Source: Ettlia oleoabundans | Taxonomy: Eukaryota > Chlorophyta > Chlorophyceae > Chlamydomonadales | NCBI GenBank assembly: GCA_019693395.1 | Contig: JAAMXP010002474.1 | Coordinates: 1-21,399, forward strand | Direction of reading: 5' to 3' | Length of the DNA: 21,399 nucleotides | Position numbers and translations under genes: made by a program | Shown: positions 1-11,650 of the stretch, piece after piece | Numbering within the stretch: the stretch's first letter is position 1 | Layout of the letters: the number at the start of each line of letters is the position of its first letter | Notes under the pieces: model-generated | What the model was told of the DNA's origin: nothing | Database searches by the model: none | What the model saw: the letters and a program-made list of their open reading frames with translations, nothing else

Positions 1-20
1 ACACACACACACACACACAC
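1..20. repeat. (AC)10 dinucleotide microsatellite
   Basis: Ten perfect AC units open the window, followed by further CA-rich sequence to about position 72. It lies in the intron that follows exon 7 of the aminotransferase gene, so it is probably intronic and not intergenic. Confidence 0.95.
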
Positions 21-72
21 AACATACCCCAATACAGAAACACACACGCAGCATCACCAGCACAACACACAC

Positions 73-2191
73 CTGCAAGGCTGAGGGGACAGTAAACACC
101 AGGAACTGGTGCGCCTTGGCCACCGCCGCCACCATGTCACGCGGGCCCGACATCCACCCAACCTGCAGTGCCACAGCCGGAGGACGTAGGTAACGCGCAT
201 GTTGGGCACATATGGGACAAAACTGAGTCACCTTTCGTGTCCAATTCATCACCATCGGACTGAATACATAGCAGCAGCAAGTTCGGCTTGTTTCCTACAG
301 CTAAAATGTTCACAGAAGAGAGCGCACTGGGAGTCTACAAATGTTTCCAAGGCTTACGCCGCCCGAGCTAACACCCAATCACGGTCCGCTCACCCGCACA
401 TTCCGCCCCACCCACCTTCCATGCAGTGAAGCTGAAGGTTTTGCCAGCAGAGCCGATGCGGAGGCAGCGATCCCGCATGCCGAGCATGCTGCGCAAGCTG
501 ATGTGGCGGCTGCCGGGGAACACAAGGTGCTCATACACCTGCAGCCAGGCAGGCTCAAAGCCCAGCTAAGAAGCAGGCGCTCCCAAGCGCCGAACGCTGG
601 CACCTCAGCTGGATAGGCAGGCGATCCCCATGGGGTAAGAGGCAGTGCAGGAAGGGCAACGCACCAAAAGGTGGTGAAGGCAGCTGGAAGTGCGGCCCTT
701 TGGTAGTCGGAGGGAGATCAGCAGTCAAGAGGGGGCTAAAGCTAATCGTAAGGCAGGTCAATCTCAGGCTGCCCACCTCATCAAGCAGGCACAAGCAGTC
801 GTGCCGGTGACACAGCTCCGCAACAAGCTGAAGCTCCTCAGCCCCAAACACCTGCACCAGTTATTCCAGCAAGCAAGCTGCAGGTGGGTGACACATCTTA
901 GAGCAGGCGTACTTTTGAACGTTTGTGTTGATGTGCAGAGATCAGTTGATGAGCGAGGAACGATCAACGTATGTGCTTTCACCAGCTCAAACGGGACCTG
1001 GCCTGGTGCAGCCTGGTTGCAAGGTAGCTGGCTACAGGGTTTATCCCCTCCTGTGCATTCACCTTGCCGGTGGGGTTGTGGGGTGTGTTGAGCACCAGCA
1101 GTTTGGTTTTCTCACTAAATGCCGACTCTAGCTCTGCAGAATTGATGCTCCAGGCCGGAGGGTGCAGCTGCACGATCCTGCAGCCAAGTAGACCCAGGGT
1201 AAAACAGGCGCACCAGTCACGCCACAGGTACCACGACTGCAGCGGTTGAAGCTGCAGCTGGCAGTGCTCCTATGATCGCTGTCGCTGCTGCCCCTAGCGG
1301 CCCCTAGCACTGTGCGAGCAGCTTCCCCGGCTGCTGTCGGGTCATCTGCGCATTTGCACGGCTGCCACCTGCACCGGCCCCTAGCGCCGCTGCAACTGGA
1401 CTCGGCTGCTGGTGGGGTACTCTTACCGCGGCACAGCCCCAGCTCTCCTGGCCATAGGCACATAGGAGTCATAGAGGGGCTCGAAAAAGATGACCTGCAA
1501 GCAATGCAGGATGCAACAAGGCACATTTGTGGTACAGCATCTTCTTGACTGAGCATAACAATCAAGCTATCTGTCTCACCACCTCGTACAGAATCAGCAC
1601 AGGGTTGATGGCAGGTGACGCATGGCCCGCTTCACCTCATCCCCAGCATTCAGAAGCGCCAAGAAAGCTGCTGCCAGCGCCTCAGTGGCTCCACAGGTGA
1701 CCAGGGTTTCCGTCTGCCAGTCCACCGGGACGCCCGCGTGGCGTGCGCTGTGCGCCGCCACAGCCTGCCGCAGCTCGGGCACGCCTGCCATGGGCGGGTA
1801 CTGATTCGAGTGCTCGTGTAGAGAGCTGCAGGATACAGAAATAAATGGTCGACACATTCAGTACTATCTTTTCCTGAATATATATATATATACCTTATGA
1901 TTAATATACAATGTAAAGCAAAAGCAGCGGTGCCACTGTGCGAAGGACACTGCATGTGTTTCAAGCTCGGTAATACAGGAACTTGGTGCTTTGGCCCGCC
2001 CGCCAATCACTTCAAGCTTGCCTGCTAACAATCTGCTTCATTGATGCGGGACCCTCCAGCTCGTTATCGGGAAAGCCCTGCCCCAGGTTGGTTGACTGGT
2101 GCTTGGCAGCCAGCAGGCTCATTTCCTCAAAGATGGTAGTGGGCAGAGCGCTGAAGGTGGCATTGAATCGCCGCCCCCCACCCTCTGCCAT
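73..2191 (-). CDS. Class I/II PLP-dependent aminotransferase, kynurenine/methionine aminotransferase type; 3' end beyond the window
   Basis: Seven exons on the minus strand: 2191-2022, 1825-1636, 1494-1427, 1177-1063, 851-777, 538-416 and 162-73. They give 277 residues in one frame; the family is about 380-420, so roughly a quarter lies beyond the left edge after a GT donor at 72. The ATG at 2191 is the first after an in-frame TAG and has a good context (CAAGATGGC). Visible family marks are LGQGFPDNE near residue 36, NQYPPMAGVPELR at 64-76, the loop TPHNPTGK at 174-181, LLDEVYEHL at 203-211 with Asp205 and Tyr208 placed to contact PLP, and SAGKTFSFTAWK at 236-247 with Lys239 as the expected Schiff-base lysine. 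Such enzymes transaminate kynurenine, glutamine, methionine or aromatic amino acids to 2-oxo acids, and some have cysteine-S-conjugate lyase activity. There is no evident transit peptide, so a cytosolic enzyme is inferred. Family is secure; the exact substrate is not. Confidence 0.92.
1826..2021 (-). other. GC-AG intron 1 of the aminotransferase gene
   Basis: The upstream exon ends AG and the intron starts GCAAGC, the usual GC-AG donor consensus. It ends CTGCAG. No GT donor in the exon gives the required phase before an in-frame TGA. The GC donor joins ...MKQIVS to SSLHEHSNQYPPM in frame. Confidence 0.75.
1878..1892. repeat. (AT)n tract in intron 1 of the aminotransferase gene
   Basis: About seven AT units, in AT-rich sequence that contrasts with the GC-rich exons around it. 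It is intronic. Confidence 0.9.
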
Positions 2192-2629
2192 CTTGCGAGG
2201 CTAGCCAGTAGTGTCAACTGCAGACACGGACGATTACACGGAGCTCTGCAAGACATATAGCCAAGAACGCCAGGTTTTTCAAGGCTGTAGCAGCGGTCGG
2301 CAGCCCGGAGGCGGCGGCAGGACTGCAACAATATTGCCGGGCAGGCTTTTTTGCTCGCTCTGGCCGACTGTCCACACTTTCGATGCTCACCAGACGACCG
2401 TAGGATTCAAGGTGCAGACGCTGAGCGCGGTCGACCGGTCGGCAGATTGTGTTGGATGCCCAACGCTGTTGCGGAACTCTCCGTGGCGGAGATTGCAATA
2501 TATGACGATCACTATCAGCGCGAGGGACCGATCGTCCAATTAACAAAATGTCCAGCCGCCACCGGGCGCCAGCGGGGCCGATGCCGCCGTCAACGGCGGT
2601 TTCCAGCGTGGCGGTTGGGCATTGCAGCG
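2192..2629 (-). promoter_or_regulatory. Presumed 5' UTR and promoter region of the aminotransferase gene
   Basis: This stretch lies between the aminotransferase start and the probable poly(A) site of the upstream tomosyn gene. No supported coding exon is present; the open frames here are short and lack family resemblance or codon bias. The clearest structure is an inverted repeat at 2584-2599, arms CCGCCGT and ACGGCGG with a two-base spacer. No confident TATA box was seen. Confidence 0.4.
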
Positions 2630-2634
2630 TTACA
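2630..2634 (-). terminator. Candidate poly(A) signal (TGTAA) of the tomosyn gene
   Basis: TTACA on the plus strand reads TGTAA on the minus strand, the green-algal polyadenylation signal. It is about 395 bases past the tomosyn stop at 3028. I noticed no closer minus-strand copy. The motif is only five bases, so chance is possible. Confidence 0.4.
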
Positions 2635-3027
2635 CATGTAAGCGTGACGGTCCCTCACAGCGCTTTATACAGAAGACACTTAAGCAAAACGACGGGTTGG
2701 TAAGTAACAGGGGGTTCAAACACAGCCAGAGGGCAGCAATGGTAGCGAAGTGAAAAAGTAGCAATGGGCCTCTCTTTGTAAACATTTAAGCTCTCTCTAC
2801 AAGGCGAAACCACAATACAGTTACGTGCAGTCGCCTTCCATGACTCTATCTGGCGCCAAATGCTAGAGGTGGTACCGCTCAATGGGTCATGCATGCCTCT
2901 TTTGTACATGGCAGCATTAAGCCGTACTGTCCTGCCCGAGGGAGGGGGCACCCCGTGGCAGCATGTGCAGCACAGCGCATCACGGCCGTGTGAGGTCGCC
3001 CCGAATAAATCGATGCCGCATGCCGAG

Positions 3028-6000
3028 CTACAGCTGGTACCACTTCTTGTTGGACTGCATTTCGGCCAGCTGGCGCGCCATGGAGGCAAAGTCGCCGGCA
3101 TCATTCTGCATCGCTGCTGTGCGCTCGTCCAGCGCCGCCAGTCTTTCCCCACGCTCTGCAAGCATGCGCTGGTTCTCCTCCATGATGCTCCGCACGTCGC
3201 CCGCCTTGCTGGTAGCTCTGCGAGCATGTGACAGTGAGCTGCAGGTGGAGTCGTGGTACAAAAAACCAGCAGCAGCCGGCAGCCAGGTGGATCTGTGTTT
3301 CGGACAGAGCGACTGGCTCTTATAGCAGCAGTATTTGAGCACGCGAGGCAGTGACTGGATGCCACAGTAGTAACACGACCACACCTGGAGCACGCGACAT
3401 CACACCACCCGATCCACACAGTCGCAACTGAGCCAACACTCACAACCTCACCCGCTTGTGGCACCAGGGCGGCCATAGGCGCGCTTGATTGCAGATGCTG
3501 TGCGAGTGACAGCCTTGTCCTTGCCCCCAGCGCTGCCGTCAGGGCCCCGACCACTTGCACCGCTCGCTGTAGCTGTGGTTGTCGGCGCATCCCTGTCGAG
3601 AAGCTCCGAACGTTCGTTCTTGGTACGTCCCTTTGGCAGCAGCTGCTTCAGCTTTGCAGCGGCTTCTCGGGGTAGACCCAGAGAGCCACTGCCCTTCCGG
3701 GCTGGCGGGACGGCGCCTTGCGCCACGCTGGCAACGGCACTGGAGCCACCCCCCCCTGCTGCAGTGGCGCTGGCTGCTGTAGAAGCGCCTGCGCTGCTGG
3801 CTGGGGATGAGGCGCTGGCAGCATCCTCGCTGCAGGGCAACAATACCAGCAGGAAAAGGGCTCAGGCGCACGCACACGAGTGATAGCAGTGGCTGGCGGG
3901 GGTCAAGGGCAACATTTGACGGACAGCAGCGGCCACTATCCACTGGTGACAAACAGTGAACAGGCCACGTTTCACAACCAGAAGCAGCCCCAGTATACAG
4001 CGCACGCCCCCATCACCGCCTTTACCCCCCCAAACAAATATCCTCTACCAAGTGACCCACCTCTCTGCCATATAGTCGATATCATCCTCCAGAGGTTCCA
4101 CTGGGGTGGCAAACAGCACTGCCAGCGAAGGCAGCGTGCGAGAGGGTGCCTCACCGGCACCGCCGGCAGCCAGCCGCTGCAGCGCAGTCTGCCCTACGGT
4201 TCGTGCTCGGTCAAACTCCTGTGCACAGGAAGGGAGACGAATGGTGCGGGATAAAGGCGATAAAAGGAAGCTGATCCACACCGGCGATGGTGTCCCAACA
4301 CGGCCTTGCAACCGGCTGAATAGGTTGGCTGCGCTGTGTTCCGGCACAGAGCAGATTTGCAGCACAGAAGCAGCAACAGTCATGATTGGGTAGTCAGAGA
4401 GTGGTATCACCCTGTAACAGCTGCCTGCACGTGGTTGAAGGGACAAGCATATGACCTGCATGTCAATGCCCACCTGCATGGCCGTGCTGGCTAGGACATT
4501 CACAGTTGAGGCGGCCTGATCGAAGAAGCGGCCAAAGCTTTTCGCGCCGGCAGCCAGCGGCGAGGGGGCGCCCGTGGCATCACCAGCTCCTCCGCCCTTC
4601 TGCTGTGCCGCCGCCGCCTCAGCGGGCAGTTCCAGGCGTACAGGGAAGCCGCCTGCAGCGGCTCCGCCAGCATTGGTCGGGCGGTGGGCCGCTGCGGCAA
4701 CGGCAGCTGCTGCCGCCAGCCGCAGGCTGTACACTGCCGCAGGCGCCGTCGGCAGCGCACAGTCAGCCACCACCGCCAGGCGGGCAACCTCATTTCCTGG
4801 AGCCACCAGAATGAGCTGACCATCCAGTGAACAGCAACTGGCTGCGGTCCCGCCCACAGCACCTGATGCAGTGGCCGCGCAGGCACCTCCCGGCATGCCG
4901 GTAGTGGGCTGGCACACCCAGCGGAACCCCAGCAGCCTGCTATCATCCAGCTGCTTGCGCTGTAACTGAACCAAACCAGGCAGGCTGTGGACTTGAAGGG
5001 CGTCAGATGCATCCACGCTCACCACACCCGGGCCATGCACCGACATGAACGGAGCAGCGAAGCACAGCTGAGCCTCAAATGAGGCCTTACGCTCCGTGCT
5101 GCGATCCCCTAGGCGAATGTTGTCTGCAGCAGCGTCGGGAACGAGAGACAGAGTAGTGCCGCGAGAGTGGGTGTCTAGAAGCCGGCGGCAAGGGAACGGA
5201 AAGTGGAGCGGATGATGCGGAAATGGGCGGTTCGTGGTTTGGCTGCGAGAAAGCAGCTGGCAACACAGAGCATGGCAGGCAGGGTGCACAAGTGCAGCAA
5301 GGAGGATGGCATACGGCATCAGCGAGCACCGCCCCATGGAGCAGATGAAAAGCCGGTCGGCCATTGGCATTAAGTGGCCAGGCAGCAGGCAGGCGGGCGA
5401 CAGGCAAAGCCAACCCGCAGGCGATGATACCATATGCTGCATTGTCCACACCTGTGTCATACAGCCGGAGGTAGTCCTCGCAGCAGAGAAGCAGATAGGC
5501 TGCAGGCGTGGGGTCTCCGTCTATGAGGTAAGGGTAATCTACAAGGTCCACTTGGCTCAGCAAATCGTTTCCACCCTGCCCTCCCTGTGGACCATCTGTC
5601 GGCGACTGCATGCCGGCTGACAAAATGGTAGAGTCTGGCGAAGCTGCCCTGGCCCCAGCGCCGCCACCATAGAACTCTTGTAGAGCGCCGACAGGGTCAA
5701 AGCCAGCCTCCGCACCGCCGGTGCCTCCTGCCGTAGCGGTCGAGGTGGCGGCGCTACCAGCATCGCTTGTGGGACTGGTAGGCAGGCTAGCTTCCGCTGC
5801 ATTGCCAGCAGCTGCTCCTGCGTGGGGTGCCGCTGCGTGCTGGCCGCGGCTGCTGGGGCGTGTGAAGGCTTTGGGCAGCTTGAACTTGCTTTTGGCTTTC
5901 TTTTCCTCCTCTGCATATAGCCAGGGTGATGACCCCACTGATCTCAATACAACTGCAGCCTCTCGACACGCTGCCCTGAGCACACGCTACAAAGGTAGGC

Positions 6001-9000
6001 CACGAGTGACAGGTACCCCGTCAAGCTTCCACCCCACGCGTTATTCTGACCTCTGGTTTACTCACCCACTGCCTGCACAGCTGCCGCCAAGTGGCTGTCC
6101 AAGTCGTCCTCATCATCGCTGGGTAGCTCCTGCACATGCACAGGGCTCTCATGCTCCTCATCTGCAGTGCAGCAACAATCAAGAAGAAAAGCAGTTGGTT
6201 ATCGTCTTCTAACTTCTCCAACACAAAACACAAGAGGGAGGTATGAAACACTCGGTGCTGAAACATATGCGCCGGCTTGCTTGTCTGCTTAATAGCCACA
6301 AACAGGCTGTAACCAGTACCAGAACAGACTCATCAGCTCACGTACAGATGGTTGAAAAGGGCTACAGACGTGGATGAACAAAGCAAACAACGAACCCGTA
6401 CTTGTTATCAACACCCCCAAACCCACCCCTTGAGCCACACACCTGGCTCAGCAGGGTCATCACGCGACCAGCTGCGGTTGGTGTCTGCCGCCGTGGAGCG
6501 GCGAGAGGCCCCAAGTGGCAGCGGCGCCGAAGATATGCTGCAGAAACGTAGACGGCAGTGTGGGGAAGTCTTCCCGGCATGCTTAAGGTCACACAGCCCC
6601 TCAGCAATGGATGACGGAACTAGCATTGAAGCTTGGGTCACACGTAGGTGGCACCGCAACAAGCACTGTGCAGGAATACAGAGGGATTGCGCGAGGCAAA
6701 ATTGTCTCAAACCCCTATGGCGACAACCTAACAGACCTCTTTGCCACCTCTTTGCCCACCTGAGCCGTGACAGCCTCCCGACCGCCGCTGCAAGCGCAGG
6801 GTCATCCTCCTTCACGCTGCCATGACGCGCTGAGCCCAGCGCTGCTGCCGTCCCTGCAGCGCCGCTGGTGCTGTTGTTGTTGGCCCAGTGCAGCACCAAC
6901 TGACCGTGGAGCAGCGGCAGGGGGATGCCGGAAGCATCTAGTAAAGCCAAGGAGAGGGGGCGTGAGGTGTTCTTGGGGCGCATGGCCCGCCCCACAACCT
7001 CGCCTTTGTCCAGTCCCAACATGCAGGCGCTGCTGTCCGCACCAGCCAGAAACAGCACCACCCTGCATCGGCAAAAGCAGCAACGCCCACGCGATAAGGA
7101 AGCAACTCCAGGCATTGATGCCAGCCGCCGGCAGGATTGCAGGAGATGAGGCTGCACAGCCAGTTATGGCTTCAGCAGTTGGTGGGCACATTGCCGACCT
7201 GTGCGTATAGCAAACGCATCTTTACGGTTTGTGAGGACAAATGCGCGTAATATTTGGCAACCTGGCAAGCCAGCAGGAAAGATGCAGGAAAGGCACAGCG
7301 GCAGGCAGAAGAGCAGGCAGGCAGGCAGGCAGCCAGGCAGCCAGGCAGGGAGAGGGCTGCCACCCACCTTTCCACCCCTGGTTCCTCCTTGGTTGCCCCA
7401 GGGATCAGATGGCTGCCAAACACAAGCTGTGCCACCGGCTGTGTCATAGCGCGCGTGGAAAAGAGCTGCAGCAGAGGTGCAAGGGAGGGGCCAATGCTTG
7501 GCAAGTATGGCTGACAGAGCTGTGGATAGTTGGCTAGGAGGACAGCATAGCAAAATTCAGCATTCCAGCCACAAGCCATTGTCGATTTTGCTGCCCACCG
7601 TGGCGAGTTCTGCAGAATACATGATATACAGGCACAGGCTAGGTGGCGGGAGAAACAAGCGCACCTGCGCCGGCTGCAGCAAATCTAACAAGGACACGTT
7701 GCCGCTCTCATCCGCTACCGCCGCCAGCTTCAGCTTGGTAGCCAGCCCCACAGCCGTGATGTCGGCTGCATGAGTGCTGTACCGCATGATGTACTGGAAG
7801 CCGGCTGCCTGCAGTACAGGCAGTGTGGACAAGCAGTACATGCAAATAGCATCGACAGGTAAACGAGTACAGGGAAACCGCGAAATTAATGTGCTTGCCA
7901 CATGAAAATGATAAGCTATGGCCAGACACACAGAGCCCGTAGACGTTGTACGTGTAACCAATAACACACACCGAAAGGCTCACCTGTGGCCCCACATTCT
8001 CGTACGGCAGCAGCGTCTCATCAATGTTCATGCGATGCACGGTCTGAGGGCTCTCTGTGAACTGATACAGCCGCACATCGCCTCCCTGGTGCCCCACAAT
8101 CAAGATGCCCGAGAAAGGGCATACCTGTGTGACCAAAACAGCAACCAATGGATGTTGGAGATCGCTCTGTGGTCATGCCGTACAGGCCCCATTGGGTGGA
8201 TGGGACCCTGGCTGCAATATCAGCATCACAGGGCACCAGGGCTGTCAATTGTACAGCCCCTTCTGATAGCTGCCATGCAGCATCGCTGGTAGACAGGTAC
8301 CAGGCCTCCGACAGCCATTGATTGCCTCACATCCCGGAGGCAGCATGTCAGCACTGCGTGTATACATATACAGCTGATGAAACAGAGTGCAGGTAAGCAC
8401 ACATACCTCTATCGCCATGACAGCCCGCAGACGCTCCTGGCCCGCAGAGGCCGGAACAGTAAGCAGCAGCTCCGGCACTTGTACTGTGGCGTCCCACACC
8501 CGTACCCTGCCGTCGCGATGGCCAGTAAAGTACAGTGCGCTAGGGTGGCGCTTTGCTGAGCCAGTGGAGCCAGAGGGCAGCTCTCCACTGCTGGTGATGC
8601 TGCTTCTGCCGCTGGCCATGCTGCATGCTGGTTCGCCCCCAGCAAAGGGCCAGTGTTCTGCGAGAGAAGAGCCGCCAGCCAGCGCATCCCCAGACTTCTG
8701 GCCCGCCTTCCGACTGCACGCCCGCACCTGATCTAGAGTAAGCGCATGCTGAGGCAGCGCTTGCGAGTGTGCCGTGCCAGCTGCGCTGGCGGGAGCGGTG
8801 CTGGTGCGTGGCGACGGCCGAGGACCACCGCCGCTGCCGGCACCGCCGCCAGTCGCGCCGCTGCTTGCACGTGGGCTGCGAGGGGACACCGCTGAGCTGC
8901 CACCTGGCTCGGCTAGCAGCGCCATGCTGACCGTGGGCACCAGGCGAGACACTGTTATTGGCGGCAGCTCCTGGATGGGTAGTGTCAGCGGTGTAGGCTG

Positions 9001-11650
9001 CCACGAGTTAAGATCGTGCACCACCAGTTGCCCGCCTTCCGTCAGAATTAAGAGGCCTTGGGGCCGCTCAGCGGTGGAAAGGGCACCCTGGGCTGGCATC
9101 TGCAGCACACAATGCGCGTATGTGGGAGATGGGGGTGTCAGGGTGGGCAGGCTAATGAAGAGGACCGCCAGGTTGTCAGCAAGGTGGTTGGCATGCAGGA
9201 AAGACATCCACCAAGCCACGACAGCAAGCCAAGTAAGCTTGCACTGAAAACCAAGATCCACTTTTGCCAGTCTAGGCAGCCTCAACTCCAGCAATTACGC
9301 TCAGCAGGCATAGCAAAAAACAGACAGCAAACCCACCGTGCACACGCCCTTGATGTTTCCAAACCACGGCACTTGCTTTCCCCCGCCCTCTCCATGTGGC
9401 TGCGGCACCAGCGGCAGAAGAGTGAGCATGTCTGGCTCACTCTCTCCCTGGCCTCCAAACACAAGCAGGCTGTCCTCGGCTACCCCGCTGGCACCGCCAG
9501 GCAGGCAGCTCAGCGATTGAATGGCGGCTGCGTGCACGCCGCGCCCTGCCACCCGCAGCGCCATAAGCAGCTGCGCATCTGGAGGCTCCACCACCCTAAA
9601 CGGGTCCCCTGCAGCCATTACAGATAGGCAGGCAGGCAGGCAGATCATCCAATAATCCTTCACAACTCAAGCTTGCAGACGAAGCAGTGGGACGTGCTGA
9701 CCAGAAGGCTATGACATGGTAAGGTTTGAGGTGGCAACAAAGGGTCAAAAGGCTCTCAAACCGGACTGCACTCGTGCCATTGCTTGTTGTGAAGTAGCAA
9801 TCAGTTTCCTACCTGGCTTTGCCGGCACCCTCAACTCCCTAAAATGCCAAGCAGCCGGCGACCAACAGCCATAATGCCCCTGCTGTACTGCCAAACCGGT
9901 TGTCAATGCAGCAGGGGCAGAACCACACACACGCACCTTGAAGAGCTTCGGGTGCCACTCCATAGACAAGGATGCTGCCATCGTCATAACCCACGGCAAA
10001 GCAGTTAGCGCGCTCGCCCACCCAACAAGCGCAGGTGGGCTTGGAATGCTCATCTTCAGCATCTAGTGCAGTGCACAGAATCCGCTCCGCCCTGCATACA
10101 ATGCACACAAACCCCCATCAGCTGGCCAAGACAGACACGCAAAGTTGACCAAGCAGAGGTGGTGAAGCTGTTAGGTTGAGCAGTGCATAGCAATCAACCA
10201 GCTCGAGCCCTAGAATAGCATCCGCCCTGCAGTAGTTGGACGCCATCTGTCATCTCGGCCAACTGCTCGCAAGATCTCGCATGTGCATAGATCTCCGGAC
10301 GCTTATCAAGGGATCAAGAATACCAAGTAAACCATTTCAGAGACCCACAGGTAGGCAGGTGTGCTTGCTTGCCTGATATCCCACACCAGGGCACCGGATT
10401 GGCGGTGCACCAGCAGCAGCAGCGGGCGGTCCCTCAGGTGCGCCAACCCCAAGGCCATAACGCCGCCCTTGCCATCCACCTCCTGGCCAAGCACTGCAGG
10501 CAGGCAGGCAAGCCGGAAGCCAGGCAGGAGGGTACCAGGAAGTCGGCCATGATGGCAAGATGGTGACAAACAAAGGCTGACAGAGATTGCAAGGGAGGCA
10601 GGGGGGAAAGAACCCCTAGAGGCTTCGCCACAGCATCCCCACACAACACGAGGCAGACCCAAGATTTGCCTCAAGAAACCCTACAGCCAACTCCCTGATA
10701 CATCACATATGCGCTACGAGTGCCCATACCATGCACTGCCCCATGCAGCGCTTTGGCCAACGGCACACCACTGACCCTGGTACGGCTGCAGTGCAAGGTC
10801 TGCGGCGGGCTTGGCGCCTGATGCTGGGCTGCCGCTTTCATCCAAGAGTGCCACCACGCGCACGTTTCCACTCTCGCAGCCCAGCAGCACATATGGATCG
10901 CTGCCCGGCAGCACAGTGACTGCGTTGATGGAGTCGCCTTGCAGCCAAATGGAGGTGAGTAAGCGGCGGGAAACGGCGGAGAAGAGCTGGCAATCGCCAT
11001 CCTGTGTGACACGCAGCACTGCGGCCTTGTTTGGCAAAAAGCAGAGGTGCTTGGTGGGCGAGCGCGAGGGGGAGCGCAGAGTGACCTCCACTCCAGGCTG
11101 GCCTATCAACACCACTCGCCCATCGCTGGTTCCAACCTGCGTGTTGCAGTTGCGGAGCATAGGGGGCAGGTAGGAGGTGACTTAATGGCCACCTAGCGTG
11201 ACTCAATGGTCACCTAGCACAGCGCAAGGATGCAGGCAGGGCGAAGTGCAGCAAAACCAAATGCAACGAGGGCCTTTACCTCAGACCATCGTGCATGGAG
11301 CGAGGTTTTATGCTCTACAGCACACTTACACCCACGACTACCTTGCACGCAGCGACACCGAGCACCCAGCACCCACTAGTGTGAAGAAGCCGTGACCTCG
11401 CAGCAGGGCGGCAAGGTGCAGCTTGCTTGTTGCTCACCGCAAGCAGGCCTTGTGTGGGCTCGTACGCCACGCTGTCCGCGGCCTCTGGAAAGCCCGTGGC
11501 GCCGCAAAACTTGGGCTCTAGTGCGCTTTCGGTGAGCAGGTCGGCCGGCAGACCCTCCCGGCTCATGGCATGGGACATCTTGCGCACTAAGTGCCGCTGG
11601 TGGTGCGCCAGAGAATCACGGTGCGTTGCCAGCGCTTCTTTTGCGCTCAT
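3028..11650 (-). CDS. Tomosyn-like WD40/R-SNARE protein (Lgl/STXBP5 family)
   Basis: Seventeen exons on the minus strand: 11650-11438, 11136-10776, 10493-10373, 10091-9937, 9608-9337, 9099-8407, 8124-7984, 7808-7665, 7465-7368, 7062-6760, 6537-6443, 6161-6066, 5937-5452, 5123-4474, 4218-4061, 3829-3452 and 3217-3028. They total 4554 bases, 1517 residues plus stop. The N-terminus has the family signature (PKFCGATGFPEAADSVAYEP, residues 48-67), then degenerate WD40 strands: VGTSDGRVVLIG, FAVGYDDGSILVYGV, LILTEGGQLVVHDL, TGHRDGRVRVWDA, LIVGHQGGDVRLYQF and YLLLCCEDYLRLYD. This fits the double beta-propeller of Lgl/tomosyn proteins. Residues 1460-1509 form an R-SNARE heptad helix with the ionic-layer Arg at 1477 (AERGERL). 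The protein ends KKWYQL with no membrane segment, as in tomosyns. Tomosyn binds syntaxin/SNAP-25-type Q-SNAREs in place of VAMP and restrains vesicle fusion, acting in the cytosol or at membranes. It is longer than animal tomosyn (about 1100-1200) because of Ala/Gly/Ser-rich loops. Family confidence is high; individual splice sites are inferred. Confidence 0.93.
7313..7350. repeat. GCAGG/AGCC tetranucleotide-like tract in tomosyn intron 9
   Basis: An imperfect (GCAG)n run that drifts into CAGCCAGG units, close to the 5' splice site of tomosyn intron 9 (donor at 7367 on the minus strand). It causes length-variable open frames on both strands that are not genes. Confidence 0.85.
9626..9643. repeat. 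(AGGC)n tract next to a tomosyn acceptor
   Basis: Four AGGC units. On the transcribed strand they read CTGCCTGCC..., about 20-35 bases upstream of the exon 5 acceptor. They could serve as the polypyrimidine tract. Confidence 0.85.
10092..10372 (-). other. Probable GC-AG intron 3 of the tomosyn gene
   Basis: Exon 3 ends GATATCAG and is followed by GCAAGC, with the acceptor TGTATGCAG at the other end. Joining gives LVWDI-R-AERILC in frame. A weaker GT donor (CT before GTGGGT) lies 27 bases further on. It has the same phase and would add about nine residues, so the GC donor is the better but not the only reading. Confidence 0.6.
10497..10510. repeat. Short (AGGC)n tract upstream of the tomosyn exon 3 acceptor
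   Basis: Three to four AGGC units that read CTGCCTGCC on the transcribed strand, directly in front of the exon 3 acceptor (exon starts at 10493). A second small run lies about 20 bases further upstream. Confidence 0.8.

Noticed and set aside
1128..1565. 145-codon minus-strand open frame inside the aminotransferase
   Set aside because: It runs through introns and only partly coincides with exons 3 and 4, in a different frame.
1826..2021. AT-rich intron 1 of the aminotransferase as a mobile element insertion
   Set aside because: No terminal inverted repeats, target-site duplication or coding remnant; only a short AT microsatellite.
2655..3590. 311-codon open frame on the minus strand
   Set aside because: It overlaps tomosyn exons 16-17 and their 3' UTR in another frame, crosses the verified R-SNARE exon, and has no family resemblance.
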